Shown piece by piece: positions 35,113 to 45,904 of a stretch of DNA of 64,000 nt. This DNA is from Thysanoteuthis rhombus (lineage: Eukaryota > Mollusca > Cephalopoda > Oegopsida > Thysanoteuthidae). Location: contig OY735203.1 in NCBI GenBank assembly GCA_963457665.1, positions 6,082,857-6,146,856 on the forward strand, in the 5' to 3' direction. The position numbers were made by a program, and so were the translations under genes. Every line of letters begins with the position of its first letter. Within the stretch, counting starts at the first letter, position 1. Under the pieces are notes generated by a model. The model was not told where the DNA came from and searched no databases. It saw only the letters and a program-made list of their open reading frames with translations.

Positions 35113-35147
35113 TAACACACACATACACACACACACACATATATATA
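35113..35147. repeat. (CA)n(TA)n microsatellite
   Basis: Compound run that lies about 60 bases left of the hammerhead-like site. Confidence 0.85.
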
Positions 35148-35154
35148 GTGCAAA

Positions 35155-35285
35155 TTTTAATTTACAATGAGGAAGATATCGATTGGCTGAATATTTATTT
35201 ATTCACGGACGTTTCGTTGGTTGTCAGCCTACATCATCAGCTGGATTAAGAAATAAAGACAAAATGAAGAGAAGAGGAGTTTTTC
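35155..35285 (-). ncRNA. Hammerhead-like motif, possible Penelope-like element end (copy 3)
   Basis: On the minus strand: CTGATGA (35240-35234), then TGTAGG-CTGACAA-CCAAC, then GAAAC (35215-35211) and gtccgtg. The middle can fold as a five-pair stem (one A-A mismatch) with a seven-base loop, as hammerhead stem II would, though with one extra T. After it comes aataaataaatattcag. This is the best of three such sites. No reverse transcriptase lies nearby. Confidence 0.35.
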
Positions 35286-35497
35286 TGTATATCCAGTGGA
35301 TGGGGTAGGAGTGTATTTGGGGTTGTCTGTGGATGGCTTGTCGGCCCATCTATATGGGTGAGGGGTCATATATCCGTCATTATACTAAATATATTGAAGA
35401 TAGGCTCTTATATAAGGGTATGGCTAAGGTTGGTCATTTCTATTGTGAGTAGAATTTGTGTCCTGAGTGAGTGTTTGTATGTGTCCATGGGAGGTTA

Positions 35498-35503
35498 GTT
35501 GTA

Positions 35504-35551
<48 letters not shown>

Positions 35552-35580
35552 TGTGTGTGTGTGTGTGTGTGTGTGTATAT
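35498..35580. repeat. (TG)n(AT)n(GT)n compound microsatellite
   Basis: Three dinucleotide blocks. The overlapping Y/I/C/V-rich open frame on the plus strand and H/T-rich frame on the minus strand are artefacts. Confidence 0.9.
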
Positions 35581-35884
35581 CTATGCTGGAAATACTTAGT
35601 ATACATCGATACAGCAATGAAGCAATATATGTGGTGCGTAATTGTATGCATAATATGTACTCATACAAGAGTATGCATCGATCAGGTTAACACACAGCAT
35701 GCAGTCATACATCAGTGTATGTCAGTTAAGTCATATACATTCTTGGCCATTGATGTGCCCAAGTCAAACGCATGTATATATCCGTTCAAGCATGTGAACC
35801 TACCCACATACTTTACATACTTGTATGTGCGTGTGAGTAAATATCATTATGAAGCTTCTTTTATCACGTTGCAGAATGCATAAT

Positions 35885-36095
35885 CCATTTTTCGTTTCTG
35901 TTATTTTCCCACGTATGCGAGACATCTTAGGCGATGGATAAAGGCATGTTTGCTTTTCGTCGCAGGGACTGTCGATACATGCCTTTCTTTGCAATTACAT
36001 AGGACAGAAAAATTAGTCCCATGGAGATTTTTTACACGATCCTCGACTGTACTGGGAATCGAACCCTTGATCTTCTTTGTGTAATGGCTTCTCTT
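35885..36095 (-). repeat. tRNA-derived SINE-like element with a clean B box
   Basis: On the minus strand GGGTTCGATTCCC (36066-36054) is a perfect T-arm/B box, preceded by cattacacaaagaagatcaa, like the anticodon side of a tRNA. No A box is clear. A non-tRNA body follows (ctccatgggactaatttttctg...gcatgtatcgacagtccctgcg...). It differs from the SINE at 20 kb, so it is a second family. Confidence 0.5.
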
Positions 36096-36267
36096 GTGGA
36101 AAAAAAAGCATAGAAAACAATGGATTTTCTTTACTAGTGGCGTTATTTCAAGAGATACGTGAAATTCATAGCGAGACACGGAAATTGCTGTTAACTCATC
36201 AGATGGATAAGACTGATAAATCTATTCAAATTTCCTGAAGATTTCTTTATAGCGGTACGCATATTCA

Positions 36268-36269
<2 letters not shown>

Positions 36270-36350
<81 letters not shown>
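36270..36350. repeat. (TA)n(GA)n compound microsatellite
   Basis: About 46 bases of TA followed by about 34 of GA. Adjacent to the minus-strand SINE, whose 3' tail it appears to be. Confidence 0.9.
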
Positions 36351-36351
<1 letters not shown>

Positions 36352-36353
<2 letters not shown>

Positions 36354-36570
36354 ATTAAAAATTGGGTCATCCACAGACAGCTGTATCGTTGTATTTCAGA
36401 TTTTCAGTGTGGCTACCGACTCAATATTCCTACCAGTACCGCTAAGTGGAGTCAAAACCTTCGCTCCGGACCCAGAGGCAGATGTTTTACCCCTACCCTG
36501 CGCAGAACTGAACGGTCAGTAGGACCAAATTAAGCGATATATTTATGCATAATTCCCTACCTGCCAAGGT
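36352..36570 (-). mobile_element. tRNA-derived SINE, diverged copy
   Basis: Reverse complement shares with the 20 kb copy the tctgtggatgac...cagctgt end, the gtggcta block, the (gg/cc)-aaaccttcgctccgg-cccagaggc B-box region and the aattcagccg-like leader (here accaaattaagcgatatat). Boxes A and B are eroded. Tail on the left is (CT)n(AT)n. Confidence 0.7.
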
Positions 36571-36587
36571 GCTAAATTCCAGAATTA

Positions 36588-36630
<43 letters not shown>
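36588..36630. repeat. (TA)n microsatellite
   Basis: Pure TA run beyond the SINE leader. Confidence 0.9.
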
Positions 36631-36631
<1 letters not shown>

Positions 36632-36639
36632 TCTGACGT

Positions 36640-37170
36640 ACATATCTACATACGCATGTGAGAATTGTAATTTCTAAAGTTCGAGAAAAACATCGATTAT
36701 GTGGGTAATCTGGAGACTACGTGTTGGTCATCTTTTGAATGTATGAATGTCTGTAGTCTGGATTTAAGCAATCAACTCTAAGTTTCCTCTCAGATCACTC
36801 GATAAGATGGAAGAAAATCCAGTGAAGTCATACCCAAAGGGCGAGCTAAAATACTGCAGTCTTTTTATTCTGTGGAAGGACTGCAATTGCCTTTTCATCC
36901 GAATGTACTATTCCTTTGTGCTTCATTTGTTGTTGGGAAAATGGTTGAAAGCTAAGAAAGAGAGGACGGAAAGGAATTTTATTTTGTTATACGAAATTGC
37001 GAAGAGATTACCTCACATAGTCAGGCAAAACGTGAAAATTAGACCGTAATCGAATAATGACGGATACTGTCCTCGGGGTTAAAGCTCTAATTCGTGTATG
37101 GTTGGCGATCTAGCAAATAGAATGAGTAGAAGAAGTTCAAATCCCAAATATGGTAACATTTCCCTTTAAC
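36640..37170. other. Non-coding stretch
   Basis: An 80-codon plus-strand frame at 36807-37049 is lysine- and leucine-rich with no recognised motif. It begins at an ATG with aagATGG context. Too weak to call a gene. Confidence 0.3.
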
Positions 37171-37179
37171 AACAAAAAA

Positions 37180-37470
37180 AGAAGTCTAGTTCGTCACAGA
37201 AAAGAAACCGTCACATGACTAACTACGTTCGGCAGCATGCCGTGTTGGGAGTGAAAAATGAAAAAAAAATGAAAAGGATAATGAATGAAAAAGTTATTAC
37301 TCTTGCTTTTTTGGAGAGCAGCGATCACTAACAATGTCTATACCTCAAAAAAAGAATAAGATAAAAAAAAAAAGCTATCAATTTAGTATAAACTTTGATT
37401 GCAATTTGAACACCTCCCACTAAAAACATCTTTTCGGTGGAGATTTTCAAAAACAAAAACAAAAGATTCA
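37180..37470 (+). repeat. Dispersed repeat family D, copy 1
   Basis: Shares cgtcacatgactaac, then ggcagcatgccgtgttgggagtga and, 100 bases later, tttagtataaact-ttgcaattt and a ggtggagattttcaaaaa block with copies at 45.7, 52.9 and 54.2 kb. No coding content, no family name. Confidence 0.7.
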
Positions 37471-37559
37471 TTAGAATTGGAAGTAAAGGCTGAAAGTTTC
37501 AGCTTTGTTGTCCCATTACTGCAGCCTCTACGTGTGACACATACATAGAGAGACTAGCA

Positions 37560-38960
37560 ACGGATCTCGAGAAAGATTAGACTAAGCAAGCAATTATAGA
37601 CCAATCAAGTGTCCACTTCTACCGTGGAAAATTCTGACCAGATAGATAGCAGAGGGAATGTATATAATTCGATGAAAAGAAGAAGACAGCGGAAATAGAG
37701 AAAGAATGCAGGAAAGGACCCAAGTGAGCAATTGTCTTGCTCTACATTGACCAGATGATTCTAAAGACAGTGAGGAAAAAAGGATAAATGTTGCAACGGA
37801 ATTGATTGACGACAAAAAAAGCATACGACATGATCCAACATGATCTCTTGATACTCAAATGCCCCATAATATCCAAGATTAGCGAACCAGTGGTGAGATT
37901 CATAGTCAACTCGATGAGAAACTGGAAAGAAGTCGTGGCAGCAACGGGAGAAAACTAAGAAGTCTATATAAAAAGGAGAATTTTCAGGGGACTCACTGTC
38001 CTAACTACTATTTGTACTAACTCTGATATCAACCAAATCTTGAAAAACAGCAAAGGTTAATAATTCTCCAAAAAGTAAAGGGGAAAATCAACCAACCACA
38101 AGACGACAAAGTTTTTGGTAAAGAACAGCGAAGAACTTGAAAGACCATTCAACGAAGTGAAACAATACAGTGATAGCAGTGAGGTGAAGTTTGGAATAGC
38201 GAAATGCGTCAATGATAATGCACAGGGAAGACTTACTGTACCAAAATGAATCGAACTACCGGACAACAAATCAGAGCATTAAACACTTAAAATTGATATG
38301 AATATTCAAGAGCCTTCGAATGTGACGCAATAAAACGGGAAGAAATGTAAGGGAAAATTAAAAAAAAAAAATTTTAATGATGAGAAAATATTAAAGACTA
38401 ATCTGATGAGCAGGAATCTGATGAAAATATGGATACATTGCGTCAGTAGTACGATACACAGACCCATTCCGTAGATGGCAGAGGGGAAGCTCCAATCAAT
38501 GGACTGGTGAATGAGGAAGTTAATGATGATACATAAGTCGCTACACCCCAGAGATGACACTGGTAGACTGTATTTGCAGAAAGAATGCTACAGAACACTA
38601 ATCAGCATTTAACACTAGGTCAAAAAATGATTAGAAAGGCATGTGCAAGCGAGTAGTGAAAGCCGTATACAAAGCACCCGAAATAGTGCAAAATACAAAA
38701 AAAATTAATAAATGAAATAAACAAAGGAGCAGCAAAACAAACAACAAAGAAAGGAAAATGAGAGTAGGAAAACTACACGGGATATTCAATAGTTGATACA
38801 AAACATCACAGACGAAAAAAACAGGGATATGACGATGCAAATGAGACCCAAAGAGAGGAATGGAATCACCCATCAGAAACAGCATGGCAGCAACAGTTAT
38901 ATATTGGGAAGTAAACGACGAGGATCAGACTACGTACACAAAATGGAGATAGGCCTGGAA
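37560..38960 (+). mobile_element. R2/NeSL-like LINE (family 2), reverse transcriptase region
   Basis: Plus-strand translation in three alternating frames yields the order of an R2/NeSL-type reverse transcriptase: YRPIKCP near 37600, KKSIR/HDP (the KAYDxxxHDW block) near 37820, SMRNWKEVVAATGE near 37915, KNSEELERPF and GIAKC near 38130-38200, IELPDNKS near 38260, CDAIKREEM near 38325, and MIHKSLHPRDDTGRLYL near 38525. The palm FMDDxK box at about 38095 is reduced to something like QDDK. Many stops and frameshifts make this a fossil. It is followed by an inserted family 1 fragment and resumes at 39.32 kb. Confidence 0.8.
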
Positions 38961-38961
38961 A

Positions 38962-39322
38962 ATCATCATCCTCTTCAGTATGTTAGCGTCTGTCGTTGGA
39001 CATAGATCTTCTCCAAGTTCTGCTAGACCTCTTTAACACAGGCATTGAGGAGCCAGTACTTCCTGAATTTATCTAGCTCGTCACACCTTACTTTCTGTCA
39101 GCCACAGCTTCGCAGCTGATCCCAGGGAATCCACGTTGTGAGGCATGGTGTTCAGCGGTTGTCTGACATTCCTGCAAAGTTTTCAACCCATTGCCATATG
39201 AGTTTTCAAAAACAGTCTCAATGATTTCTCGAACTCCCATTTTCTCTCTGATATAATGTGCTATCTTATGAAGTCTCCAGGTGAGATTGAGAATGATACT
39301 TTTATGTGCACGTTGCATGGTG
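38962..39322 (-). mobile_element. RTE-like LINE (family 1) fragment inserted in family 2 LINE
   Basis: 3' end at the left (atcatcatcctcttcagtatg...) and 5' truncation at the right inside the RTMQRAH block (cacgttgcatgg). Reverse-strand peptide blocks MQRAHKSIILNLTWR, REKMGVREIIETVFENS and the decayed WIPRDH region are visible. It splits a family 2 element, so it is younger than that insertion. Confidence 0.85.
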
Positions 39323-39639
39323 ATCGTCAGCGCACTTGGAACCATGCCAAAGACACTGAACACAAGATAGGGGGAGCAGAAGATGAAAGGGTGGATGGAG
39401 ACTATGCAAACCACAGCACTACTGAAGTCCGTATTAATACTGAGGGGAGTAATGGGAATATGAGACGTATGACCATCAATCCGTATCAATAGCTTAACAG
39501 TCAGGACGAAAAACAATGGTGAAAAGCACTGCGCTCTCGTGATATGCAAGGACATTGAAAGGAGGTCTGGAGATTTAAGGAGACTTACTGTCACTCAACC
39601 TTTAGCAAGAACTCCCATGCAACTGCTGTGAAGATACAA

Positions 39640-39672
<33 letters not shown>
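39323..39672 (+). mobile_element. R2/NeSL-like LINE (family 2), C-terminal end and ATA tail
   Basis: Plus strand reads VIVSALGTMPKTLNT directly after the family 1 insertion, then TALLKSVLILRGVMGI, then GDLRRLTVTQ-like sequence at about 39573, and ends in (ATA)n at 39637-39670. These match the domain order after the endonuclease in the family and close the element. The long minus-strand frame at 39088-39594 is a chance frame that spans both elements and is not a gene. Confidence 0.75.
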
Positions 39673-39679
39673 CATAGAA

Positions 39680-40745
39680 ATTTTCAGATATCAATCTAGG
39701 ATCAACCAGAACTCAATGTAGTCTTTCTGGGGCCTACATTAGTCTCATACGATCGAGACCGAAACTTTTGACCGATCTTTTCCTCTTGTCAATCAGCATC
39801 GACAGAAATATCACGCCAAAGCATTAGATGCAAACAGATGATAAAAAAAGTGCAGTCGCCTGTACAAATTATGGACATACTGAAACATTTAAAAATGTTT
39901 GATCCGGTAATATATGTAAAATTTCGGGAGGTTCTTGTCAATCTGAAAATATTACTTACACTTTAAACTAGACAAAAATTACCTGTTACCGGTGGGATTT
40001 ACATCTACCTGGTCGAGCCGGCGCTTCAACGAACACAGCACGTGAAAAATGAACCGGTAGCGACAAGAGATGAGTAAGCACTTCAGTAAAAATAAGACAT
40101 GGGTTTTGACATTGATCTTCAGGTGAATATCCCCGAGAAGGTCGAAGGAAGCCTTTACAGTCCTACATACCAAGAGAGACAAAGGATGTTTAAGCTAAAA
40201 TCTCAGCAACAAGATGGCTTGGATAATACTTTTGGCGAACGGGTTGCTATTCACCATGAATACTTTGATAATTCATTCATTTAAAAATACGTTTTTCGTA
40301 ACATTTTTATGTGCAATTCAAGTTATATTTCATTTCCATGGACAGAACACACATTTCACTTTTAAAACTGGAAAAATATTTTTTTAAAAAGGCACCATAC
40401 CATTGTAAATTTAATGTGTGTGGTTCAAATTCTATTTAATTTTTTCCAGAATTATAATTATCATTATTGATAATAACTGCAGTTGATATAAATAATTCGT
40501 CATACAGGATTCTATGTTTGAAAAAAATGATGGAATTTTCCAACTAATTTAAAAAAAAAAGAATTATATTCAATATATTCAAAGCAATAAAGATTTAATT
40601 AATGTATGAAATACTTCTTTCTAAAAGTTGAACAAATAAGTTACGGTGAAGCAAATTTTATTAATTTTAGTCATGTATGCCTTTATATTACTGATATATT
40701 ATTTTCAATAAAAAAGTAACCAATGCGGTTATTATTTTTTCACTT
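39680..40745. other. AT-rich non-coding stretch
   Basis: A plus-strand frame at 40099-40284 (MGFDIDLQVNIPEKVEGSL...) has plausible protein composition but no match or clear borders. Otherwise nothing is supported. Confidence 0.35.
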
Positions 40746-40752
40746 ATTACAG

Positions 40753-41028
40753 CTGATAAATCAACAGTGACACTATTGTACCAAGAGTTAATTTTATCCA
40801 CATTAACTTTAGCTAGAAAGCCATGCATGAAATACTCAGAGAGAAAACCACTTCCCATTGAATGCGAGCCATTCTTTGCATGCGAATATGCAAAATTGTT
40901 GCCACTAGGCCTTGGTACAACAAATTCAAAAATTCTCCAAATTATGTATCGGTGGGCCGCAGAAAATTGTGACCAGACTATAATAAGACAGCAAGCGGGT
41001 GTTTGGCCAAAGGCAATTGTTAGTGGGT
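40753..41028 (+). CDS. Candidate exon, unidentified
   Basis: A good acceptor (ttattttttcacttattacag, ending at 40752) opens a single continuous frame of about 92 codons before LINE sequence starts near 41030. The peptide has ordered, mixed content: TLARKPCMKYSERKPLPIEC, then CEYAKLLPLGLGTTNSKILQ and MYRWAAENCDQTIIRQQAG. Only one of the three frames after the acceptor is open. I do not recognise the family. A donor is not clear (gtgggt near 41023 is possible). The minus strand is also open here for 128 codons, which lowers confidence. Confidence 0.35.
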
Positions 41029-41029
41029 C

Positions 41030-43450
41030 TGATTTCCGGCTGGGAATCACGATCTTTTTCTGAGATTCTTGCAACGTGTCAAGACATTGAGTTTTCTAAC
41101 AGTTTCCATGATAATTTGGACACCTGTCTTTTCTCTAATATACTGTGCTGTCTTATGATATCTCCACTGGAGGTCGAGCATGATTTTCACGTTAGTTAGG
41201 TTCTATACTTCAGCGCTGTATGAGACTATTGGTAGGATACATTGGTTATATCCCTTCCCTTTTGGGACTAATAGGATTTTCTTGTTTTTTAAAGTCGAGC
41301 TTCCTCTACTGAGGGCTTACCAACCTAGGTGTGATTCTCCGCTTCATTTCTTCTTCTTTCGATGACTTAATGAAGACTCGCTGCCAAAGGTAGATGTAGT
41401 GTTTTTTTTTCTCCAGCTCTGCATTTTCGATTCTAATCTTTGTGTCTTTGTCCCAACTATCATTGTTGAACATAACATTTATTTTACTGAAGCTCATGTT
41501 CAGGTCAACTCATTTCTTTGCTTAATTTAGTTCTAACATTTTTCGGAGATCGTTAAAATTCTTAGGAAAAGAAATGATGTCGTCAACAAATATGAGGTTA
41601 TTTACGTATTCTCCGTCTATCTTGATTCCTTTGTGTTCACAGTCTGAGTTTCGGAAAATCATCTCAAAGTTGGCTATGAAGAGTGTTGGTGAGCTGGTAT
41701 CACCTTATCTCATTCATTTTTTCTTGTTGAAAGGGCTCAGAGTCTTCATCTAACCTGATGAAAGACCTGCTATGTCAGTCGATATGTTGCAGTACTCTGA
41801 CATATTAGGGGTCTACACTTTGTTGTATAATTGCGTCAATGACTTTGGAGATTTCCACCGAATCAAAGGCCTTTTCAAAGTCATCAAATGCTAAAGCTAG
41901 TGGCATTCTATATTTTGCTGATTTTTCTTTTGGAAATGGTAGATGGTTGAGTAGCTTCATCTGAAGGTAGCTAGTTCTCTTGGTTCGATCTCATCTAGCG
42001 TTTTGGTGATTCGGTCGGTGCAGTTGAGCAGGCTTATACGGCTGTAGATGTTGGTGTCTTTTGGGTTTCCGTCTTTGTATAACCACATTATGGGACTTTA
42101 CTTTATCTGAAGCACACGTTGGATGAGATGATTACTTTTCTAATGATGACATTCCATCTAATGATGACTTTTTAAGCACGCTAATGGTGATATTAACAGG
42201 TCTAGAGGCCATCCTTTTCTTTGTATATTTGATGGCTTGTTTCATCTCTTGTGGGGTAACTTCTGTGAAATGTTTGAATGGATTACTCTTAGCTGGTGTT
42301 TCCTGTTTATTTATCTATATCTTTTGTTTGGTGGAATAGAGATCTCGAGAACATTCAACAATTCAGTTCCCATCCGTTGTCAGTTTGCCTTATGTTTTGA
42401 GCACATTCTTGGATGGTTTTTCTAAGCTCCGTTCTTTCTCTATCCTTTTTATCATTGTTGGTGGTGTGTTGGGGTTCCTGCGTATTTTTCCTGAGATTTT
42501 TCTCATGTTTTTGAGCTCTTTGGCTTAATCATATAGTTGACTTCAGTTAGAGAAGTTGTTATATTGTTGCTGACCTCGCTAATATTCTCTTCTGGTTCCG
42601 TGAGTTTGAATGATCAGGTGAGCTCTTTTTCAACAGTTAGTGGTTGCAGTTTGGTTTTGAACATTTTTTAGCGTTCTATCTTGGTGTTTACATGAATTTT
42701 CACCTCAACATTCTGTGGTCACTTCCTACATTGACTTCATTTAGGACCTGCATATTTTCAACGATGTCGTTCTTGACCACTACGATATAATCTATTTCGT
42801 TCTTGGTTTCGTGATTTGGGCTTGTCTAAGTCTGCTTTCTTTTGGCTTTCTTTTGATGGTGTCCATGATTTTGAACCTATTCGTTGTTGCAAATTAATAG
42901 GATCTTCATTCCTCATGTTCTACATTTTGTATCCGTACTTGCTAACGCATTTTTTGTTACGTTGTCCTACATAGGCGTTGAAGTCTCACATAATGATATC
43001 GATATATTTTTTGTTTCTTGGAGTATGGAATTCAAGTCAGCTTAGAAATTTTCTACTTCTCGTCGGTTTATTATAGAGTGGAAGTATAAACTTGAATGAT
43101 GTTAAGTTCGAACTTCTTTGAGAGTTGTTCAGTGACACTGGCTATACGGTCTGATATGGCTTTGAATCCAACAACAATGTCTGAGATTTTTATGAGTTGG
43201 AAAACCAACTCGGCTCTTTTTCCCCTTTTCCTTTCCATAGTTGTATAGACGATGCTTGATTTTTAGTTTGATCGGTTCCCCTATAAGCAGTGTGGTTTTC
43301 TTGGTGATGTTCTTAGGGTTGTGTTTGGGTAGTTGCACTTGGGTTGCATCAACCCCATCCAAACCAAACGATGTAGTTTGGCCTTTTGGGACCGATGATT
43401 CAGCAGGAAGGACCAGTATTATAGGGAGTTTTAAGCTAGGCCCTGCCATG
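41030..43450 (-). mobile_element. RTE-like LINE (family 1), longest copy, with endonuclease
   Basis: Minus strand, 5' to 3': RLYNYGKEKGKKSRVGFPTH (about 43240-43190) and IRPYS, the APE endonuclease start; FELNIIQVYT near 43100; KNEIDYIVVVKNDIVENMQV and VGSDHRM (about 42710), with the catalytic GSDHR intact; FDDFEKAFDSVE (about 41900-41860), IFVDDI (about 41590-41575) and the C-terminal IIRRPxxS/GAETW region to about 41200. The copy lacks the last ~450 bases of the 3' end. Many frame breaks. The left end abuts the candidate exon at 40753. Confidence 0.85.
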
Positions 43451-43904
43451 CTGGCCCATGACAGTTTTTTTTTGGGGGGGGGGTTAGTGGAAACTACTTA
43501 GCGGTCCCATCACCATTTTAAGTATCATTTGACGGGTCGCACAGAGTTGCATTGTCCCAATAGCAGGGATTTATCCCTAACCTGACCTTACACAGACTGA
43601 TAGTATTTGCAGGAATCTTTATTACAAACGAGGGATTGGCATATTGAACAGTTACGATTGTATATATTATTTGTACCTGAAGATCTAAGTATCCTCAAAT
43701 CTGATTTTTTTCTTCAGTTCTGACTTTTAATCCATTTTACAAGAGTTCTGTGAGTGAAAATCCAAGCATAAAACTGGCCGTCAATTCAATGTATTCGTTT
43801 TAACCATGATATAATCTTAGTGCATCGTTATTGGTTTGTAATAGAGCATATTGGAATTGACAGATTTTCATCGGTCTACATAAAGATTCTTAGCCCTTCC
43901 AACT

Positions 43905-44645
43905 AAAAAAAAAAGGAGTGAGACAAGGTGATACCTGCTCATCCAAACTCTTCACAGCCTGCCTTGAGATGATCTTCCGAGACTTAGAATGTGAAGACAA
44001 AGGAATCAAGATAGACAGCGAATACCTGTGTAACCTCATATTTGCTGACGGCATCGTCTTCTTTGCTAAGAACTTTAACGATCTCCAAATAATGTTGGAC
44101 GAACTAAATGAGACAAGCAAGGAATTTGGCCCCTAAAGTAGGCCTCGTATTTACCTCGGACATTGACTCTCCATGAATTTATTAAAAGAAGAAATAAAGT
44201 GGAGAATCATACTAGGTTGGCAAGTTTTCGGTAGAGAAAGCTCCAATTTCAAGAACTGAAAAAATATCACTGTAGCCCCAAAAAGAAAGGTACACAACCA
44301 ATATATGCTCCCGATAGTCACCTATGGAGCTGAAACATGGACCTTGCCAAAGGATTGACCCTCAAACTGAGAACCATGGAACGTGTATATGAGAGAATCA
44401 TGTTCAACCTCAGATAGAGCGATCATAAGACAGCGTGGTTTATGAAAGACGGGAGTTCGAGATACAGAAACTGTTAGAAAACTCAAATTGCAATGGGCTG
44501 GTTATGTTACAAGAATTTCAGGCAACCGATGGACATCAAGACTCATAACGTGGATCCCCAGAGATCATATGGCAAACTGTGGCCGACTAAAAGTAAAATG
44601 GTGAGACGAGCTACATAAATTCAGAAAGTACTGCCACCTCGATGA
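43905..44645 (+). mobile_element. RTE-like LINE (family 1), RT palm to C-terminus, opposite strand
   Basis: Plus strand opens with VRQGDTCSSKLFTACLEMIF and continues GIKIDSEYLCNLIFADGIVFF, so the FADD box has become FADG and lost its second aspartate. Then come INQYMLPIVTYGAETW, VRETVRKLKLQWAGYVTRIS and WIPRDHM blocks to about 44580. The last about 90 bases of the usual end are missing. Frames are broken in several places. It faces away from the copy at 41-43.4 kb. Confidence 0.9.
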
Positions 44646-44649
44646 TGAT

Positions 44650-45685
44650 TGAAATGGTTGAAAAAAGAAACAGGTTGGTCATTAACAAGAAACAGTCACG
44701 AGGTCAACGTCATTTTGCAGTTTGCTACGGTGAGAAATTGGAAAAAAAATCATCGATGAATGAATTACATATTTTGCCTCTAAGTGATCATTAAAAGAGC
44801 CCAAATTTTGAAAAAATGTTGTCCATCACTGACTGCTGTTCTTATCTTCAAGGCTCTCGTCTCCATTTCGAGTTTTTGGGAACCAATGTTAAGCTGTAAA
44901 TTCGTTGATGGTCCTATGGCCAAATACATGGTTGATATTGCGAGCAGTTTCTGCTGGATTATAACAAAATTGTTCAGATTTACTTTTTTTTTCATCTTTA
45001 ATTTGACAGCTCTAAGTCGAAAAAATAGGGAAAAGCGTTTAGCTTGAATAATTAGCGCAACAATTCACGTTTCATAATGGTATATTCCATGAACTCAAAG
45101 GCCATTTAACTCTAAAATAAGCATTAAAGTTTAAATAACGAAAAAGGCAAATATTTTTGCACCAACATAATAATCTAGTATAAATTTCTTCGCAACTTTT
45201 CAGCTCCGAACAACTAACGGAGAGCAATTGATGTGATATTTTGAGCCTTGCTTGATGAATTCATTCTCGAGATAGATTATCTATTATCAAGTTCAACCCT
45301 CAGAACTCGTTATAATAATAAATATCTAATCTAAACTCCCATCCGGAGAGCCAACAAGTGGTTACTACATCCGTATTAGAGATTCGTAAAAACGAGGAGA
45401 GAAACGTAATCAATTTATAAATATTCAAAAGCAAAATTGCACCAAAGTGAAATTGTCGAAGACGGAAGATAATTTCAAAAAGGATTGCTGCAAGTTTTGA
45501 ATTCTGTTTTCAGTTCAGATGAATTGAATAAATTCTTTTGAATTTTTACAACCTTCAATGTAGAATTAGATATGACATATTTCGAGTGTTACATTCGATC
45601 AATTTTACAAACTTATTCGTGATTAATTCGAAAAAAAAGTAATGGTATTTTGCATTTAAATATTTAAAAATATCAACATTCAGAT
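44650..45685. other. AT-rich non-coding stretch
   Basis: Both strands are open for 70-87 codons at about 44780-45047, with no recognised motif. Nothing else supported. Confidence 0.35.
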
Positions 45686-45689
45686 TCAA

Positions 45690-45900
45690 CAGAAATCGTC
45701 GCGTGGCCAACAGCATTTGGCAGCATGCCGTGTTGGGAGTGAACAATAAAAACAATGAAAATAGGGTTGATCAGTGAATGTTAATTTTATCGCCTTTGGT
45801 TAGATCACTGAGGAGATAGTGAAAAAAAACTGGACTACCAGTTTAGCATAAACTTACATTGTAAATTAATCCCTAAAAAAAAAAAAAAAAGAAATTTTTT
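45690..45900 (+). repeat. Dispersed repeat family D, copy 2
   Basis: Shares cgcgtggccaac, ggcagcatgccgtgttgggagtgaacaataaaaa, the ggttagatcac-gag block and agtttagcataaac...tgtaaattaatccc with the other copies. Ends in a 16-base poly-A. Confidence 0.7.
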
Positions 45901-45904
45901 GAGA

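Noticed and set aside
35424-35883. 138-codon plus-strand frame with a cysteine/valine-rich start
   Set aside because: The start is microsatellite. The rest has no recognised motif and no splice-like borders.
39088-39594. 168-codon minus-strand frame, longest in the window
   Set aside because: It runs across the border of two LINEs of opposite strand. Its left part is LINE protein, its right part is antisense to the other LINE.
43129-43501. Plus- and minus-strand frames of about 86-106 codons as a host gene
   Set aside because: The minus-strand frame is the endonuclease start of the LINE at 41-43.4 kb, and the plus-strand frame is its shadow.
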